A stretch of DNA of 64,000 nucleotides from Aromatoleum evansii (GTDB lineage: Bacteria > Pseudomonadota > Gammaproteobacteria > Burkholderiales > Rhodocyclaceae): contig NZ_WTVK01000012.1 in the NCBI RefSeq assembly GCF_012910805.1, positions 1 through 64,000 on the forward strand, given 5' to 3'. Positions 37,801 to 46,960 of the stretch are shown here, piece by piece. Numbering within the stretch: position 1 is the first letter of the stretch; each line of letters starts with the position of its first letter. Made by a program: the position numbers and the translations under genes. Under the pieces are notes generated by a model, which saw only the letters and a program-made list of their open reading frames with translations, did not search any database and was not told where the DNA came from.

Positions 37801-38856
37801 TCCCGCCAGGCGCAGGATCAGTTCTGCAACCTGCACGCGCTCGGGCGTCCACTGCAGCCGTGCGGCAAGCGTCGTGAAAGGCAGGCCCTGTCGGTCGATC
37901 GCGTCCGGGGCGAGATTCTCCACCCTGACCGGCCCCGCCAGTCCCCAGGCACCCTGCGCCAGTTCCTGCGCCGACAGGTCGGCCGCGATGCGCAGCGCCG
38001 CGCGCGGCGCGGAGGGCGCGAACATTGCCGGATCGAGATCGCCCAGCGCGAGACGCAGGCTGCGCACGGGCACCGCTTCAAACGGCGTCGCCAGCACCTC
38101 TCCATCGCCGCTCAGCCCCGCCCCTTCGGCCTCGATCCGCAATTGCGGCGCAAGCAGATCGCCCGCCGCGGCAAGCCGGATCCGGTATTCGTGCCCGCCG
38201 TTCGCACCGCTCAGCGTCGCGTTCGCAGACAGCGCGAACGGCGCGCGCCCGTCGATCTCGCCCGACAATTCGGCGCGCCCGAAAGGCAAGGTCGCCGCAA
38301 GGGATTCGATGCGATGGTGACCGCCGTCGCTGCGTGCGCGGGCGGCAAGGTCAGCAATGTCGAAGACGGCCCCGGCCGCGGCGAGGTCGCCCTCCGCCCA
38401 ATCGCGCAGCACGAGCCGGCCGACGCTCAGCGATTGCGCCGCAAGGGAAAGCGGCAGCACGAGGGACTCGGGTGGCGTGCGCTGCGGAGCCTCATCCTGC
38501 GGACGCGTGGCGAAATCGACCCGCTCGGCCGCGAGCTCGTCGATGGCGATGTCGGCGTCAAGCAGGGCCCGCGGACGCCAGGCCAGCGCAAGGCCCTCGA
38601 CCCGCAGGCGCAGGTCGGGCGTATCGATGCGCAGCACGCCGACGCGCAGCGCTCCCGCCAAGCGACCGGAGGGGGACTCCAGCACCACCTGCCCGCCACT
38701 CGCGACCCCCACGAGGGCGGCCGCCGCCCTCAGGCCCGATTCGCTCAGCACCAGCCACGCCGACACGAGGGCGGCCAGCGCCGGCAGCGCGAGCCACGCG
38801 GCCACACGCCTGGCGCGCCGACGAGAGGACCCTTCCGTGGTCGGCGGCGACGTCAT
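34852..38856 (-). CDS. tamB: Translocation and assembly module subunit TamB
   Basis: A 1334-residue AsmA-like protein that spans the periplasm and is implicated in lipid transport and outer-membrane protein assembly. An N-terminal anchor helix (about 19-38, after an RRRARR patch) is followed by a very long beta-helical, Gly/Leu/Arg-rich region and the conserved C-terminal DUF490 domain (roughly 1000-1334). There, FDEFSIGQGEVGGVTRSATS and LTYQLSRRVSLVARGG are visible; the protein ends YYTISFE, a typical terminal aromatic pattern. TamB is normally encoded behind tamA, which is not in this window; instead it starts 12 bases after the trpC stop. Confidence 0.93.
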   Translation of the reverse strand: MTSPPTTEGSSRRRARRVAAWLALPALAALVSAWLVLSESGLRAAAALVGVASGGQVVLESPSGRLAGALRVGVLRIDTPDLRLRVEGLALAWRPRALLDADIAIDELAAERVDFATRPQDEAPQRTPPESLVLPLSLAAQSLSVGRLVLRDWAEGDLAAAGAVFDIADLAARARSDGGHHRIESLAATLPFGRAELSGEIDGRAPFALSANATLSGANGGHEYRIRLAAAGDLLAPQLRIEAEGAGLSGDGEVLATPFEAVPVRSLRLALGDLDPAMFAPSAPRAALRIAADLSAQELAQGAWGLAGPVRVENLAPDAIDRQGLPFTTLAARLQWTPERVQVAELILRLAGTGRVTGDVDWRPGESGAAPGEDANEAAMAPPAADPLGRLSASLQLAGVELQRLDGRLPPSVLVGGLRAEGDRGRQSAEFDLKVKETRMRARAVLTSLGESGVRSLSASGEVSSFDPRLFIADAPEAKLNLDFRLAASLGDVSRYETAIDLRSGQLRGKPVRGTLRAVVEGGRLADGDLNTDLAGNRVRARGAWGAPRDVLKVDVDAPALAALDPRLGGRLKFAGSLSGGAAQPTGSLKFAAEALRLPGDVRIASADGEGLLAAGADGEVRLAMALRGMKSVAREAQKAAAAGRAADEPDWVTQASLRLGGTRRAHTVDVAASGLEGDSLRLRLEGGLEGDAPAAGTADARGAWRGRLAALDTAGRWPVRLRASAPLELGPQRVALGAAALDAGERGRIRLDETSWSPQRIVARGSLTGLAFGLISRPDGRPRRGPGPLVLGAEWDLTLGEVAQGSARVFREAGDLTVTGEIPARLGLEHLEARLGAHDNRLALALEARGSELGELAGAATAQAERTPGGGWRLAPDAALLGSAHLAMPSIAWVGRLMQENVVTGGSLGASLALAGTPAAPRASGTITGRELSLALVDQGLHLSGGEVLAQFDRDRLRLERLEFVSPNRVRPRDSRPPVARLTATPGRLRASGEIALDSGKGHFDFAAERLPILQRSDRWLILTGVGAANSTWTHVDLAANLSADAGYVELAETPAPSLSDDVVILGRERRANGGVRVAADVAVALGDHFYLSALGVDTRLTGGLRLRLRDGVPPSAIGTIATAGGTYRGYGQLLAIERGLINFQGAPDNPGLNVVALRKGLPVEAGIEIAGSARRPRIRLVSEPNVPDPEKLSWIVLGRAPSAGGGGDMGLLLPAAQALLGGPGGGMTEQLSRSLGFDEFSIGQGEVGGVTRSATSRVVGEGTIVRGGDSVGGQVLTLGKRLSSDLVLSFEQSLGGAESLVKLTYQLSRRVSLVARGGSDNAADIYYTISFE

Positions 38857-38868
38857 GCGTCGCCCCGC

Positions 38869-39657
38869 TCAGGCGAACAACGCGCGCAGCTCCTCGCCCG
38901 GATCCGGCGCACGCATGAAGGCTTCGCCGACGAGGAAGGCGTGCACGGCGTTCGACCGCATCAGCGCCACGTCCTGCGGCTTGAGGATGCCGGACTCGGT
39001 GACGACGATGCGTCCGGCGGGGATGCGCGGCAGCAGGTCCAGCGTCGTCTGCAGGCTGACCTCGAAGCTGCGCAGGTTGCGGTTGTTGATGCCGACAAGC
39101 GGCGTCGCGAGCTGCAATGCGACGTCGAGCTCTGCCGCGTCATGCACCTCGACCAGCACGGCCATGCCCAGGCTCGTCGCGATCGCCTCCATCTCCTGCA
39201 TCTGCGCGAGATCCAGCGCCGCCGCGATCAGCAGGATCGCGTCCGCGCCCATCGCACGCGCCTCATACACCTGCCACGCATCGACGAGGAAGTCCTTGCG
39301 CAGCGCCGGCAGCGCGCATGCCGCACGCGCCGCCTGCAAATACTCGGGGGCGCCCTGGAAGAACTGCCGGTCCGTCAGCACCGACAGGCAGGCCGCCCCG
39401 GCGCGCTCGTACTGCACGGCGATCTCGGCCGGGCGGAAGTCGGCGCGGATCACGCCCTTGGACGGGCTCGCCTTCTTCACCTCGGCGATCACCGCCGCAT
39501 TCCCGGCGGCGATCTTCGCGCGCATCGCACCGACGAAGTCGCGCGCCGCGGGCGCCGCCTCGGCTTCCGCGCGCGCGCGCTCGAGCGGACGCAGCGCCTT
39601 GCCCGCGGCCACTTCCTCCGCCTTCACGGCGAGGATCTTGTTCAGGATGTCGCTCAT
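38869..39657 (-). CDS. trpC: Indole-3-glycerol phosphate synthase
   Basis: A 262-residue (beta/alpha)8 enzyme that closes the indole ring of CdRP with loss of CO2, the fourth step of tryptophan synthesis. Signatures: the N-terminal [29 protein letters not shown] (catalytic Lys near 60), [35 protein letters not shown] and [13 protein letters not shown], plus VTESGI late. It is a stand-alone TrpC, not fused to TrpF. The start lies 13 bases after trpD in the trpEGDC operon and its stop 12 bases ahead of tamB. Confidence 0.97.
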   Translation of the reverse strand: MSDILNKILAVKAEEVAAGKALRPLERARAEAEAAPAARDFVGAMRAKIAAGNAAVIAEVKKASPSKGVIRADFRPAEIAVQYERAGAACLSVLTDRQFFQGAPEYLQAARAACALPALRKDFLVDAWQVYEARAMGADAILLIAAALDLAQMQEMEAIATSLGMAVLVEVHDAAELDVALQLATPLVGINNRNLRSFEVSLQTTLDLLPRIPAGRIVVTESGILKPQDVALMRSNAVHAFLVGEAFMRAPDPGEELRALFA

Positions 39658-39670
39658 GCTGGTGTCTGCC

Positions 39671-40702
39671 TCATGCGAACTGGCGGTTGAAGGCGAGGAA
39701 CTCCTCGAGCTTCGCCCGCGCCGCGCCGCTGGCGATGATCTCGCGCGCCCGCACGATGCCGTCGGCGATCGAGTCCACGAGGTTGGCCGTGTACAGCGCC
39801 ACGCCAGCGTTCAGGATCACGATGTCGCGCGCCGGGCCGGACTTGTTGTCGAGCACACCCAGCAGCACCGCCTTCGACTCCTCGGCGCTCTGCACCTGCA
39901 GGTTGCGCGTGCCCGCCATCGCCATGCCGAAGTCCTCGGGATGGATCTGGTACTCGCGGACCTCGCCGTCCTTCAGTTCGCCGACCATCGTCGCCGCCCC
40001 AAGGCTCACCTCGTCCATGCCGTCCATGCCGTAGACGGTCAGCACGTGCTTCGCGCCCAGGCGCTGCATCACGCGCGTCTGGATGCCGACGAGGTCCGGG
40101 TGGAACACCCCCATCAGCGTGTTCGGCGCCCCGGCCGGGTTCGTCAGCGGGCCCAGGATGTTGAAGATCGTGCGCACGCCCATCTCGCGGCGCACCGGCG
40201 CGACGTTCTTCATCGCGCTGTGATGGGCCGGCGCGAACATGAAGCCGATGCCGGTCGCCTCGATCGAGGCCGCGACCTGCTCGGGCGTCACGCCGAGCTT
40301 GACGCCCAGCGCCTCGAGCACGTCCGCGGCACCGCTCTTCGACGACACGCTGCGCCCGCCGTGCTTGGCGACGCGCGCGCCGGCCGCCGCGGCAACGAAG
40401 ATCGTCGTCGTCGAGATGTTGAAGGTGTTCGCCCCGTCGCCACCGGTACCGACGATGTCGAGGAAGTTCTGGTCCGGGCCGGCGACGACGACCTTGGTCG
40501 ACAGCTCGCGCATCACCGTCGCCGCGGCGGTGATCTCGCCGATCGTCTCCTTCTTCACGCGCAGGCCGGTGAGGATCGCGGCGGTCATCACCGGCGAGAT
40601 CTCGCCCTCCATGATCTGGCGCATCAGCGACAGCATCTCGTCGTAGAAGATCTCGCGGTGGTCGATCGTGCGCTGGAGCGCTTCCTGGGCAGTAATGGTC
40701 AT
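39671..40702 (-). CDS. trpD: Anthranilate phosphoribosyltransferase
   Basis: A 343-residue enzyme that transfers phosphoribose from PRPP to anthranilate. The family motifs are [15 protein letters not shown] (PRPP-binding glycine loop), [23 protein letters not shown] and [20 protein letters not shown]-like [21 protein letters not shown]. Not fused to the amidotransferase domain, which is a separate trpG gene 13 bases upstream. Co-transcribed with trpE, trpG and trpC. Confidence 0.97.
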   Translation of the reverse strand: MTITAQEALQRTIDHREIFYDEMLSLMRQIMEGEISPVMTAAILTGLRVKKETIGEITAAATVMRELSTKVVVAGPDQNFLDIVGTGGDGANTFNISTTTIFVAAAAGARVAKHGGRSVSSKSGAADVLEALGVKLGVTPEQVAASIEATGIGFMFAPAHHSAMKNVAPVRREMGVRTIFNILGPLTNPAGAPNTLMGVFHPDLVGIQTRVMQRLGAKHVLTVYGMDGMDEVSLGAATMVGELKDGEVREYQIHPEDFGMAMAGTRNLQVQSAEESKAVLLGVLDNKSGPARDIVILNAGVALYTANLVDSIADGIVRAREIIASGAARAKLEEFLAFNRQFA

Positions 40703-40715
40703 GGCAAGTCCTTGG

Positions 40716-41291
40716 TCAGTTCGCGCGGTGCTGGTCGAGGAAGTTCCGCAGCATCGTGTGGCCGTGTTCGGTCAGGATCGACTCGGGGTGGAACTGCACG
40801 CCCTCGACCGCGAGCGTCTTGTGGCGCACGCCCATGATCTCGCCGTCCTCGGTCCAGGCAGTCACCTCCAGGCAGTCGGGCAGGCTCTCGCGCTCGATCG
40901 CCAGCGAATGGTAGCGCGTGCAGGTCACCGGATTGGGCAGCCCCTTGAATACGCCGATGTCCAGATGATGGACCGGCGAGGTCTTGCCGTGCATCAGGCG
41001 CTTGGCGTGCACGATCCTGCCGCCGAAGGCCGCGCCGATGCTCTGGTGGCCGAGGCACACGCCGAGGATGGGGATCCTGCCCGCGAACTCGCGGATCGCC
41101 GGCACCGAGATGCCCGCCTCGGCCGGCGTGCACGGCCCCGGCGAGATCACCAGCTGGTCGGGTTTCATCAGCGCGATCTGTTCCAGGGTGATTTCATCGT
41201 TGCGATACACCTTCACCTGCGCGCCGAGCTCGCCGAAATACTGCACGAGGTTGTAGGTGAAGCTGTCGTAGTTGTCGATCATCAGCAGCAT
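40716..41291 (-). CDS. trpG: Anthranilate synthase component II (glutamine amidotransferase)
   Basis: A 191-residue class I glutamine amidotransferase that hydrolyses glutamine and supplies ammonia to TrpE; the same protein may also serve aminodeoxychorismate synthase. [31 protein letters not shown], the nucleophile motif GVCLGHQ and the catalytic His-Glu in [10 protein letters not shown] are present. The chosen ATG lies 10 bases after the trpE stop and has an AGGAA-type site upstream; longer in-frame starts would run into trpE. Confidence 0.97.
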   Translation of the reverse strand: MLLMIDNYDSFTYNLVQYFGELGAQVKVYRNDEITLEQIALMKPDQLVISPGPCTPAEAGISVPAIREFAGRIPILGVCLGHQSIGAAFGGRIVHAKRLMHGKTSPVHHLDIGVFKGLPNPVTCTRYHSLAIERESLPDCLEVTAWTEDGEIMGVRHKTLAVEGVQFHPESILTEHGHTMLRNFLDQHRAN

Positions 41292-41301
41292 GGTGCGTTC
41301 C

Positions 41302-42789
41302 TCAGTCGATCCGGGTGTCGAGGCCGGACTCGGCCATTTCCGCGGCGCGCAGCATCGCGCGCGCCTTGTTCTGCGTCTCCGCCCATTCGGAATCGGGGTT
41401 GGAGTCGGCGACGATGCCGGCGCCCGCCTGCACATGGATGTGACCGTCCTTGATCACCGCCGTGCGGATCGCGATGGCCAGATCCATGTCGCCGTGGAAA
41501 CCGATGTAGCCCACGGCGCCGGCGTAGATGCCGCGCTTGACCGGCTCCAGCTCGTCGATGATCTCCATCGCGCGCAGCTTCGGCGCCCCCGACACGGTGC
41601 CGGCCGGGAAAGTCGCGCGCAGCACCGCCAGCGCGTTGAGGTCGTCCTTCAGGCGCGCCTCGACGTTGGAGACGATGTGCATCACGTGCGAGTAGCGCTC
41701 GATCGTGAACTGGTCGGTCACCCGGACGCTGCCGGTCTCCGCGACGCGGCCCGCGTCGTTGCGCCCGAGGTCGAGCAGTTGCAGGTGCTCGGCGCGCTCC
41801 TTCTCGTCGGCGAGCAGGTCGGCTTCCAGCGCTTCGTCCTCGGCCGGGGTGGCGCCGCGCGGGCGCGTGCCGGCGATCGGGCGCACCGTGACGCGCTTGC
41901 CCTGCCCGTCCTCGTCGAGGCGCACGAGGATCTCGGGGGACGCGCCGACGACGTGGAAGTCCTCGAAGTTGAAGTAGAACATGTAGGGCGAGGGGTTCAG
42001 CGAGCGGATCGCGCGGTACAGCGCCATCGGGCTGGCCGCGTAGGGCTTGCTCATGCGCTGCGACAGCACGACCTGCATGATGTCCCCGTCGACGATGTAC
42101 TGCTTGGCGCGATTCACCGCGGCCTTGAAGGCTTCCTCGCCGAAGCTCGACACCGCCGGCTGCGGCTCGGCATGGTTGTCCTCGGGGATCTGCACCGGCG
42201 CACGCAGCCGCGCGAGCAGCTCGCGCAGGCGCTTTTTCGCGCGCTTGAAGGCGCCCGGCACTTCGGGTTCGGCATACACGACCAGCGTGAGCTTGCCGGA
42301 GAGGTTGTCGACGATCGCGATTTCCTCGGACAGCAGCAGCAGGATGTCGGGGGTGCCGATCGTGTCCGTCTTCTGCGCGTGGGCGAGGCGCGGCTCGATG
42401 TAGCGCACGGTGTCGTAGCCGAAGCAGCCCACCAGGCCGCCCGCGAAGCGCGGCAGGCCGTCGCGCGGCGGCACCTTGATGCGCTCCATGAATTCGGCGA
42501 CGTAGTTCAGCGGATCGCCGTAGTCGCGCCGCTCGACGAGGCGGTTGCCGGTCAGCAGCAGCGCGGAGCGGCCATAGACCTCGATACGGGTCGAGGCCGC
42601 CAGCCCGATCATCGAATAGCGGCCGAAGCGCTCGCCGCCCTGCACCGATTCGAGCAGGTAGGAATACGGTTCGTTGGCGAGCTTCAGGTAAATCGACAGC
42701 GGCGTGTCGAGGTCGGCGAAGGTTTCGAGCGTGACCGGAATGCGGTTGTAGCCCTGCGCGGCCAGCGCGTTGAATTCCTGCTCAAGCAT
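41302..42789 (-). CDS. trpE: Anthranilate synthase component I
   Basis: A 495-residue chorismate-utilising enzyme that makes anthranilate with ammonia from TrpG. An N-terminal region with the feedback element ([18 protein letters not shown], in which the ESVQ motif and Ser form the tryptophan site) precedes the catalytic domain ([60 protein letters not shown]). The start [10 protein letters not shown] is chosen over an ATG 11 codons upstream, since GGAG lies six bases before it. First structural gene of trpEGDC(-tamB), preceded by the Trp-rich leader ORF at 42862-42960. Confidence 0.97.
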   Translation of the reverse strand: MLEQEFNALAAQGYNRIPVTLETFADLDTPLSIYLKLANEPYSYLLESVQGGERFGRYSMIGLAASTRIEVYGRSALLLTGNRLVERRDYGDPLNYVAEFMERIKVPPRDGLPRFAGGLVGCFGYDTVRYIEPRLAHAQKTDTIGTPDILLLLSEEIAIVDNLSGKLTLVVYAEPEVPGAFKRAKKRLRELLARLRAPVQIPEDNHAEPQPAVSSFGEEAFKAAVNRAKQYIVDGDIMQVVLSQRMSKPYAASPMALYRAIRSLNPSPYMFYFNFEDFHVVGASPEILVRLDEDGQGKRVTVRPIAGTRPRGATPAEDEALEADLLADEKERAEHLQLLDLGRNDAGRVAETGSVRVTDQFTIERYSHVMHIVSNVEARLKDDLNALAVLRATFPAGTVSGAPKLRAMEIIDELEPVKRGIYAGAVGYIGFHGDMDLAIAIRTAVIKDGHIHVQAGAGIVADSNPDSEWAETQNKARAMLRAAEMAESGLDTRID

Positions 42790-42842
42790 GGAGACTCCAC
42801 GGAAAACGGTTCGATTCGGCAAGGGGTGCGGGCGCGTCGTGG

Positions 42843-42868
42843 CCCGCGAAGCAGTCGCGTATCAGTGG
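42843..42868 (-). promoter_or_regulatory. Candidate trp attenuator stem
   Basis: On the minus strand, GCGGGC and GCCCGC bracket an 8-base loop immediately after the leader stop, about 50 bases before the trpE ATG. The GGCCAC that forms this region can instead pair with the GTGGCC inside the last leader codons, which also pairs with the nearer GGGCCAC. The arrangement resembles alternative pairing of attenuators, but no U tract follows, so termination would be non-canonical. Boundaries are approximate. Confidence 0.3.
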
Positions 42869-42960
42869 CCCGCAGGCCACGAGCGCCAGCCGCGCCAGCG
42901 CAGTTGCGCGGCGACAAACTGGGTGCTTTCCTTTACCGAATCCCGGTTCCTGTAGGTCAC
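42862..42960 (-). CDS. trpL: Candidate trp operon leader peptide
   Basis: A 32-codon frame beginning GTG (42960) and ending TGA, with Trp codons at 42897-42895, 42888-42886 and 42879-42877: three of seven successive codons (WRGWRSW) near the C-terminus. Trp is rare in most proteins, and the frame sits 73 bases before the trpE ATG, exactly where a ribosome-mediated attenuator leader would lie. The stretch GTGGCC/GGCCAC at the leader's end can form alternative stems with later sequence. The start codon is uncertain (a weak GAGACATC precedes it), and the frame stays open upstream into gph. Confidence 0.5.
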   Translation of the reverse strand: MTYRNRDSVKESTQFVAAQLRWRGWRSWPAGH

Positions 42961-43006
42961 GATGTCTCGATCGGATGATGGAGTCTTGCGGATATGCGCC
43001 GGGCCT

Positions 43007-43684
43007 TCACGCCGCTTCGATGCGGTCGAGCGCCCCGGTAGCGACCGATAGTAGCCCATCGCATTCGATGGTGTCCACCGGCATGCCTTCGCTATATCCA
43101 TAGGTCACGAGCAGCACCGGCATGCCCGCGCCGCGGGCGGCGAGTGCGTCGTTGGCTGAATCGCCGATCATCAGCGCGTGCGGCGACGGCACGCCCAGCA
43201 GCTCGCAGGCGTGGTGCAGCACGGCCGGATCGGGCTTCTTCACCGGCAGCGTGTCGCCGCTCACCACCGCGTTGAAATAGGATGTCAGGCCCATGCGCTC
43301 GAGCAGCGGCAGCGTGAAGGCCTCCGCCTTGTTGGTGACGCAGGCAAGCCGCAGCTCCATCGCGCGCATCGCCTCCAGCGTCTCGACAACGCCGGGGTAG
43401 ATACGCGTGCTGCGGCCATTGACGATCGCGTAGTGGCGCCGGAACACGATGACGGCCTGCTCGATCTCGTCCTCGCCCGCGTGAGAGTCCTCGGTCATGC
43501 AGCGGCGCACGAGGTTGGGGATGCCCTTGCCGACGAAGGAATGTATCTGTTCGAGCGGGCGGGCCGCACGGCCCATCTCGGCGAGCATCAGGTTGGCCGC
43601 GTCGGCGAGGTCATGGATCGTGTCGAGCAGCGTTCCGTCAAGGTCGAACAGCACCGCCCGCACCGGGAAGCGCGCGAGGCTCAC
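43007..43684 (-). CDS. gph: Phosphoglycolate phosphatase
   Basis: A 225-residue HAD-superfamily hydrolase that dephosphorylates 2-phosphoglycolate formed during DNA repair or oxygenase reactions. The catalytic motif DLDGTLLDT holds nucleophile Asp14 and Asp16. Motif II is TNKAEAF, motif III lies in VKKPDPAVL, and motif IV is [16 protein letters not shown]. The cap domain (about 25-95) has the [13 protein letters not shown] segment typical of Gph. Its ATG overlaps the rpe stop by four bases, the same rpe-gph order as in many proteobacteria. A 217-base gap containing the trp leader follows. Confidence 0.95.
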   Translation of the reverse strand: MSLARFPVRAVLFDLDGTLLDTIHDLADAANLMLAEMGRAARPLEQIHSFVGKGIPNLVRRCMTEDSHAGEDEIEQAVIVFRRHYAIVNGRSTRIYPGVVETLEAMRAMELRLACVTNKAEAFTLPLLERMGLTSYFNAVVSGDTLPVKKPDPAVLHHACELLGVPSPHALMIGDSANDALAARGAGMPVLLVTYGYSEGMPVDTIECDGLLSVATGALDRIEAA

Positions 43685-44376
43685 TGTTTCACCTTCGCCA
43701 GTTCCGCGCGTAGCGCGGCGATCACGCTGTCGTAGCGGTGGGGGTCGGCGTCGCGCCCGGCGCCGAACACCGCCGAGCCGGCGACGAAGGTGTCGGCGCC
43801 CGCAGCGGCGATCTCGGCGATGTTGTCGACCTTCACGCCACCATCGATCTGCAGCAGGATATGGCGCCCGGTGGCCGCCTCGTAGGCATCGAGCCGCTCG
43901 CGCGTCGCACGCAGTTTCCCGAGCGTGCCGGGAATGAACTTCTGCCCGCCGAAGCCGGGGTTCACGCTCATCAGCAGCACCATGTCGATATCGTCGAGCG
44001 CGTGATCGAGGTAGTGCAGGGGCGTGGCGGGATTGAACACCAGCCCCGCCTTGCAGCCATGATCACGGATCAGCGCGAGGGTGCGGTGGATGTGGTCGGA
44101 CGCCTCCGGATGGAAGGTGATCACGTTCGCGCCGGCCTTGGCGAAGTCCGGGATGATGCGGTCGACCGGCTTCACCATCAGGTGCACGTCGATGGGCGCC
44201 TCGGTATGCGGGCGGATCGCCTCGCACACCAGGGGACCGATCGTGAGGTTGGGCACGTAATGGTTGTCCATCACGTCGAAATGGATCCAGTCGGCGCCGG
44301 CGGCAATGACGTTGCGCACTTCCTCGCCGAGGCGGGCGAAGTCGGCCGAGAGCAGGCTGGGGGCAATGCGGTACAT
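43681..44376 (-). CDS. rpe: Ribulose-phosphate 3-epimerase
   Basis: A 231-residue (beta/alpha)8 enzyme interconverting ribulose-5-phosphate and xylulose-5-phosphate. Metal and phosphate sites are recognisable: [68 protein letters not shown] and VAGSAVFG. Length matches the family. It is the first gene of the rpe-gph unit and may be co-transcribed onward into trp, supplying pentose phosphate balance next to PRPP-requiring steps; that link is inference. Confidence 0.97.
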   Translation of the reverse strand: MYRIAPSLLSADFARLGEEVRNVIAAGADWIHFDVMDNHYVPNLTIGPLVCEAIRPHTEAPIDVHLMVKPVDRIIPDFAKAGANVITFHPEASDHIHRTLALIRDHGCKAGLVFNPATPLHYLDHALDDIDMVLLMSVNPGFGGQKFIPGTLGKLRATRERLDAYEAATGRHILLQIDGGVKVDNIAEIAAAGADTFVAGSAVFGAGRDADPHRYDSVIAALRAELAKVKQ

Positions 44377-44444
44377 TGTTATGTTCTCCAGGGGGCCGGA
44401 GCGCCATTTTAGCGCGCGAACCCTGTCCCCTGTGGAGCGGGCTA

Positions 44445-44502
44445 TGTGGGAGCGGCTTCAGCCGCGAATCGGCGCCCATTCGCGGCTGAAGCCGCTCCCA
44501 CA
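44445..44502. repeat. REP-like inverted repeat, copy B
   Basis: Arms 44445-44468 and 44479-44502 are exact reverse complements and flank a short 10-base spacer, giving the tightest of the three copies. The sequence matches copy A (33757-33830) and copy C (63545-63619) arm for arm. It lies between rpe and the PilB-like ATPase gene. It could fold into a strong cruciform and act as a transcription terminator or gyrase/HU site. Confidence 0.88.
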
Positions 44503-44522
44503 GTGAAAATCGCGCCGCCCCC

Positions 44523-46880
44523 TCAGCGCACGCACACGCGCCGCACCTGCTCCATGTCCGTGACGCCCGCGAACACCTTCTCGATGCCGTCCTGGCGCAG
44601 CGTGCGCAGGCCTTCGGCCAGCGCCAGCGCGAGGAGCTGGGCGACGCGCGCGCGCTCCTGGATCAGGCGCTTGACCTCGTTCGAGGCGACCATCAGCTCG
44701 TGCAGGCCGACGCGCCCGCGGTAGCCACCGTTGCACTCCGTGCAGCCCACCGGGCGATACAGCGTGAATTGGCCGTCCGCACCGCCGTGCTCAGCCTTCA
44801 GCCGGGCCAGCACCGACGCGCGCGCGGCCGCCGGGTCGGCCTGGAAGTCGGGCGTCGCGATCATGTCCTCGCAGTACTCGTCGAGGATCTGCTGCACTTC
44901 GCCGTCATCCGGGCGATAGGCCTCCTTGCACTTGCACAGGCGCTTGGTGAGGCGCTGCGCGAGCACGCCGAGCAGCGCGTCGCCGAAGTTGAACGGGTCC
45001 ATGCCCATGTCGAGCAGGCGCACGATGGATTCGGGCGCGCTGTTGGTGTGCAGGGTCGAGAACACGAGGTGGCCGGTGAGCGAGGCCTCGATGCCGACCG
45101 ACACCGTCTCCTTGTCGCGCATCTCGCCGACCATGATCACGTCCGGGTCGGCGCGCAGGAAGGAGCGCATCATGGTCGCGAAATCCAGCCCCGCCTTGCG
45201 GTTCACCTGCACCTGGCGCAGGCCCTTCTGCGTGATTTCGACCGGATCCTCGGCGGTCCAGATCTTCGTCTCGGGCGTGTTGATGTGGCCGAGGATGGAG
45301 TGCAGCGTGGTCGTCTTGCCCGAGCCGGTCGGGCCGCACACGAAGAACAGGCCGTAGGGCTTCACGATCACCGATTTCAGGCGCGCGAGGTTGTGCGGAC
45401 TGAGGCCCAGCTTGTCGAGCGGCAGCGGCTCGCTGTTGGCGAGCAGGCGCATCACGACGTCTTCCATTCCGCCCGCGGTCGGCACGGTGGCGACGCGCAA
45501 CTCGATGTCGAGCGGCGCGAACTTGCGGAACTTGATCTTGCCGTCCTGCGGCCGGCGACGCTCGGAAATATCCAGGTCGCACATGATCTTGATGCGCGTC
45601 ACGAGCGGATTGCGGTAGCTCGCCGGGATCTGGATGTAGGGCACCAGCGTGCCGTCCTTGCGGAAGCGGATCAGCGTCTTTTCCTTGCCCGGACGCGGCT
45701 CGATGTGGATGTCGGACGCTCCCTGGCGGTGCGCGTCGATGATGATCTTGTTCACGAGCTTGACGAGCTCGTTGTCGGCCGCGGCGGAGACGTCGTCCGC
45801 AACCGAGCCGTCCTGCTCGTCGTCCATGAGGTCGTGCAGCAGGTCGTCGACCGAGCCGCTCTCGATCGTCGGCTCGAAGTAGTGGTCGACCGTCTGCTCG
45901 AACTCGCAGTGCGTCGTCACGCGGTAGGCGAGCTTCTTCCGCGGGAACACGTTCTCGGCGACGCGCGACACGCGCACCTGCTCGGGGTCGTAGGTGAGCA
46001 GCACGACCCCCTCGTTGGTCTCCTCCAGCGGCAGCCACTGGTTCTGCTGCACGTATTCGCGCTTGATGTTGCGCAGCAGGTCCATCTGCTTGACGCGATC
46101 GGAGCGGAACGGCTCGTATGCGACGTTGAAGAAGCGCGCCGCCGCATCGCCGATCTGCGCCAGGGGAAGTCCATATTTTTCCACCAGGACGTCCTCGACA
46201 TGGGCGCCGGTCTCGCGCGAGATGCGCGTCGCATCATCCATCTCGCCTGTGGCGATGCGCCCGTCGGCAATCAGAGCGTCATAACGCGAACGCAGGGCCG
46301 CGGGCGCATTGCTGCGCTGCGCGAATGCCACCCCGAGGGTTTGCGCCAGCCCCAGCAGCCCTTCCTTGGCCACGGGCGAGAAATCCGCACCGTCCCTGGG
46401 ATTCATCACCTGGATGATGCCATGCAGCTTGCCACTGTTCGGATCGACGATCGGCGCGCACAGCATCTGCCGCGTCCGCGCGCCTGCGAGACTGTCGCTG
46501 ATCGTGCGGAAGCGCAGTTTCGGCGAGATCGCCGCGAGCTCCGCGGCATCGTAGACGTCGTGCAGGTTCAGCGCTTCGCCCGTCATTGCAACATAGCCCG
46601 CGATGCTGCTCTCGTCGATCGGCAGGCGCGCCCCCGGCGCCGCTCCGCGGCCGGTCTTCACCCGGGCCACCAAGTGCGTGCCGCCCTGATTGACGACGAA
46701 GAAGGACAGGCGCTCCGCAGCAAACAGGGAGCACAGCTCGGACGACAGCTCGGACACGATCTCGTCGATATCCTTGCTCGCATGGATGCGTGCCGTGATC
46801 GCCTGAAGGCCCTTGAAGAAGGCCAGCCGCGTTGCGACCTCCCCCCCTCCGGGTTTTGCTTGCGTCGTGCTCATGGTCAT
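44523..46880 (-). CDS. GAF-domain GspE/PilB-type secretion ATPase
   Basis: A 785-residue protein fusing an N-terminal GAF sensor domain (about 30-170) and a GspE N-terminal-like domain (about 200-300) to a type II/IV secretion ATPase. The ATPase has ASDIHIEPR, DLDISERRRPQDGKI, Walker A GPTGSGKTTT, the Asp box (WTAEDPVEI), Walker B (VGEMRD) and His box (GHLVFSTLHTNSAPE), plus a split tetracysteine site (LCKC and CTEC). No pilin or secretin genes adjoin it. The GAF domain suggests ligand-dependent control of motility or secretion; substrate unknown. Two ATGs lie at 46880 and 46874; AGGT precedes the first. Confidence 0.93.
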   Translation of the reverse strand: MTMSTTQAKPGGGEVATRLAFFKGLQAITARIHASKDIDEIVSELSSELCSLFAAERLSFFVVNQGGTHLVARVKTGRGAAPGARLPIDESSIAGYVAMTGEALNLHDVYDAAELAAISPKLRFRTISDSLAGARTRQMLCAPIVDPNSGKLHGIIQVMNPRDGADFSPVAKEGLLGLAQTLGVAFAQRSNAPAALRSRYDALIADGRIATGEMDDATRISRETGAHVEDVLVEKYGLPLAQIGDAAARFFNVAYEPFRSDRVKQMDLLRNIKREYVQQNQWLPLEETNEGVVLLTYDPEQVRVSRVAENVFPRKKLAYRVTTHCEFEQTVDHYFEPTIESGSVDDLLHDLMDDEQDGSVADDVSAAADNELVKLVNKIIIDAHRQGASDIHIEPRPGKEKTLIRFRKDGTLVPYIQIPASYRNPLVTRIKIMCDLDISERRRPQDGKIKFRKFAPLDIELRVATVPTAGGMEDVVMRLLANSEPLPLDKLGLSPHNLARLKSVIVKPYGLFFVCGPTGSGKTTTLHSILGHINTPETKIWTAEDPVEITQKGLRQVQVNRKAGLDFATMMRSFLRADPDVIMVGEMRDKETVSVGIEASLTGHLVFSTLHTNSAPESIVRLLDMGMDPFNFGDALLGVLAQRLTKRLCKCKEAYRPDDGEVQQILDEYCEDMIATPDFQADPAAARASVLARLKAEHGGADGQFTLYRPVGCTECNGGYRGRVGLHELMVASNEVKRLIQERARVAQLLALALAEGLRTLRQDGIEKVFAGVTDMEQVRRVCVR

Positions 46881-46960
46881 GCGGGTACCTGCTGTGCGGG
46901 ACGTTTGGATGACAAACAATCTGAGCCGGCCATTCTAGCGGCAGCCGCGCAGCGGGAGAA

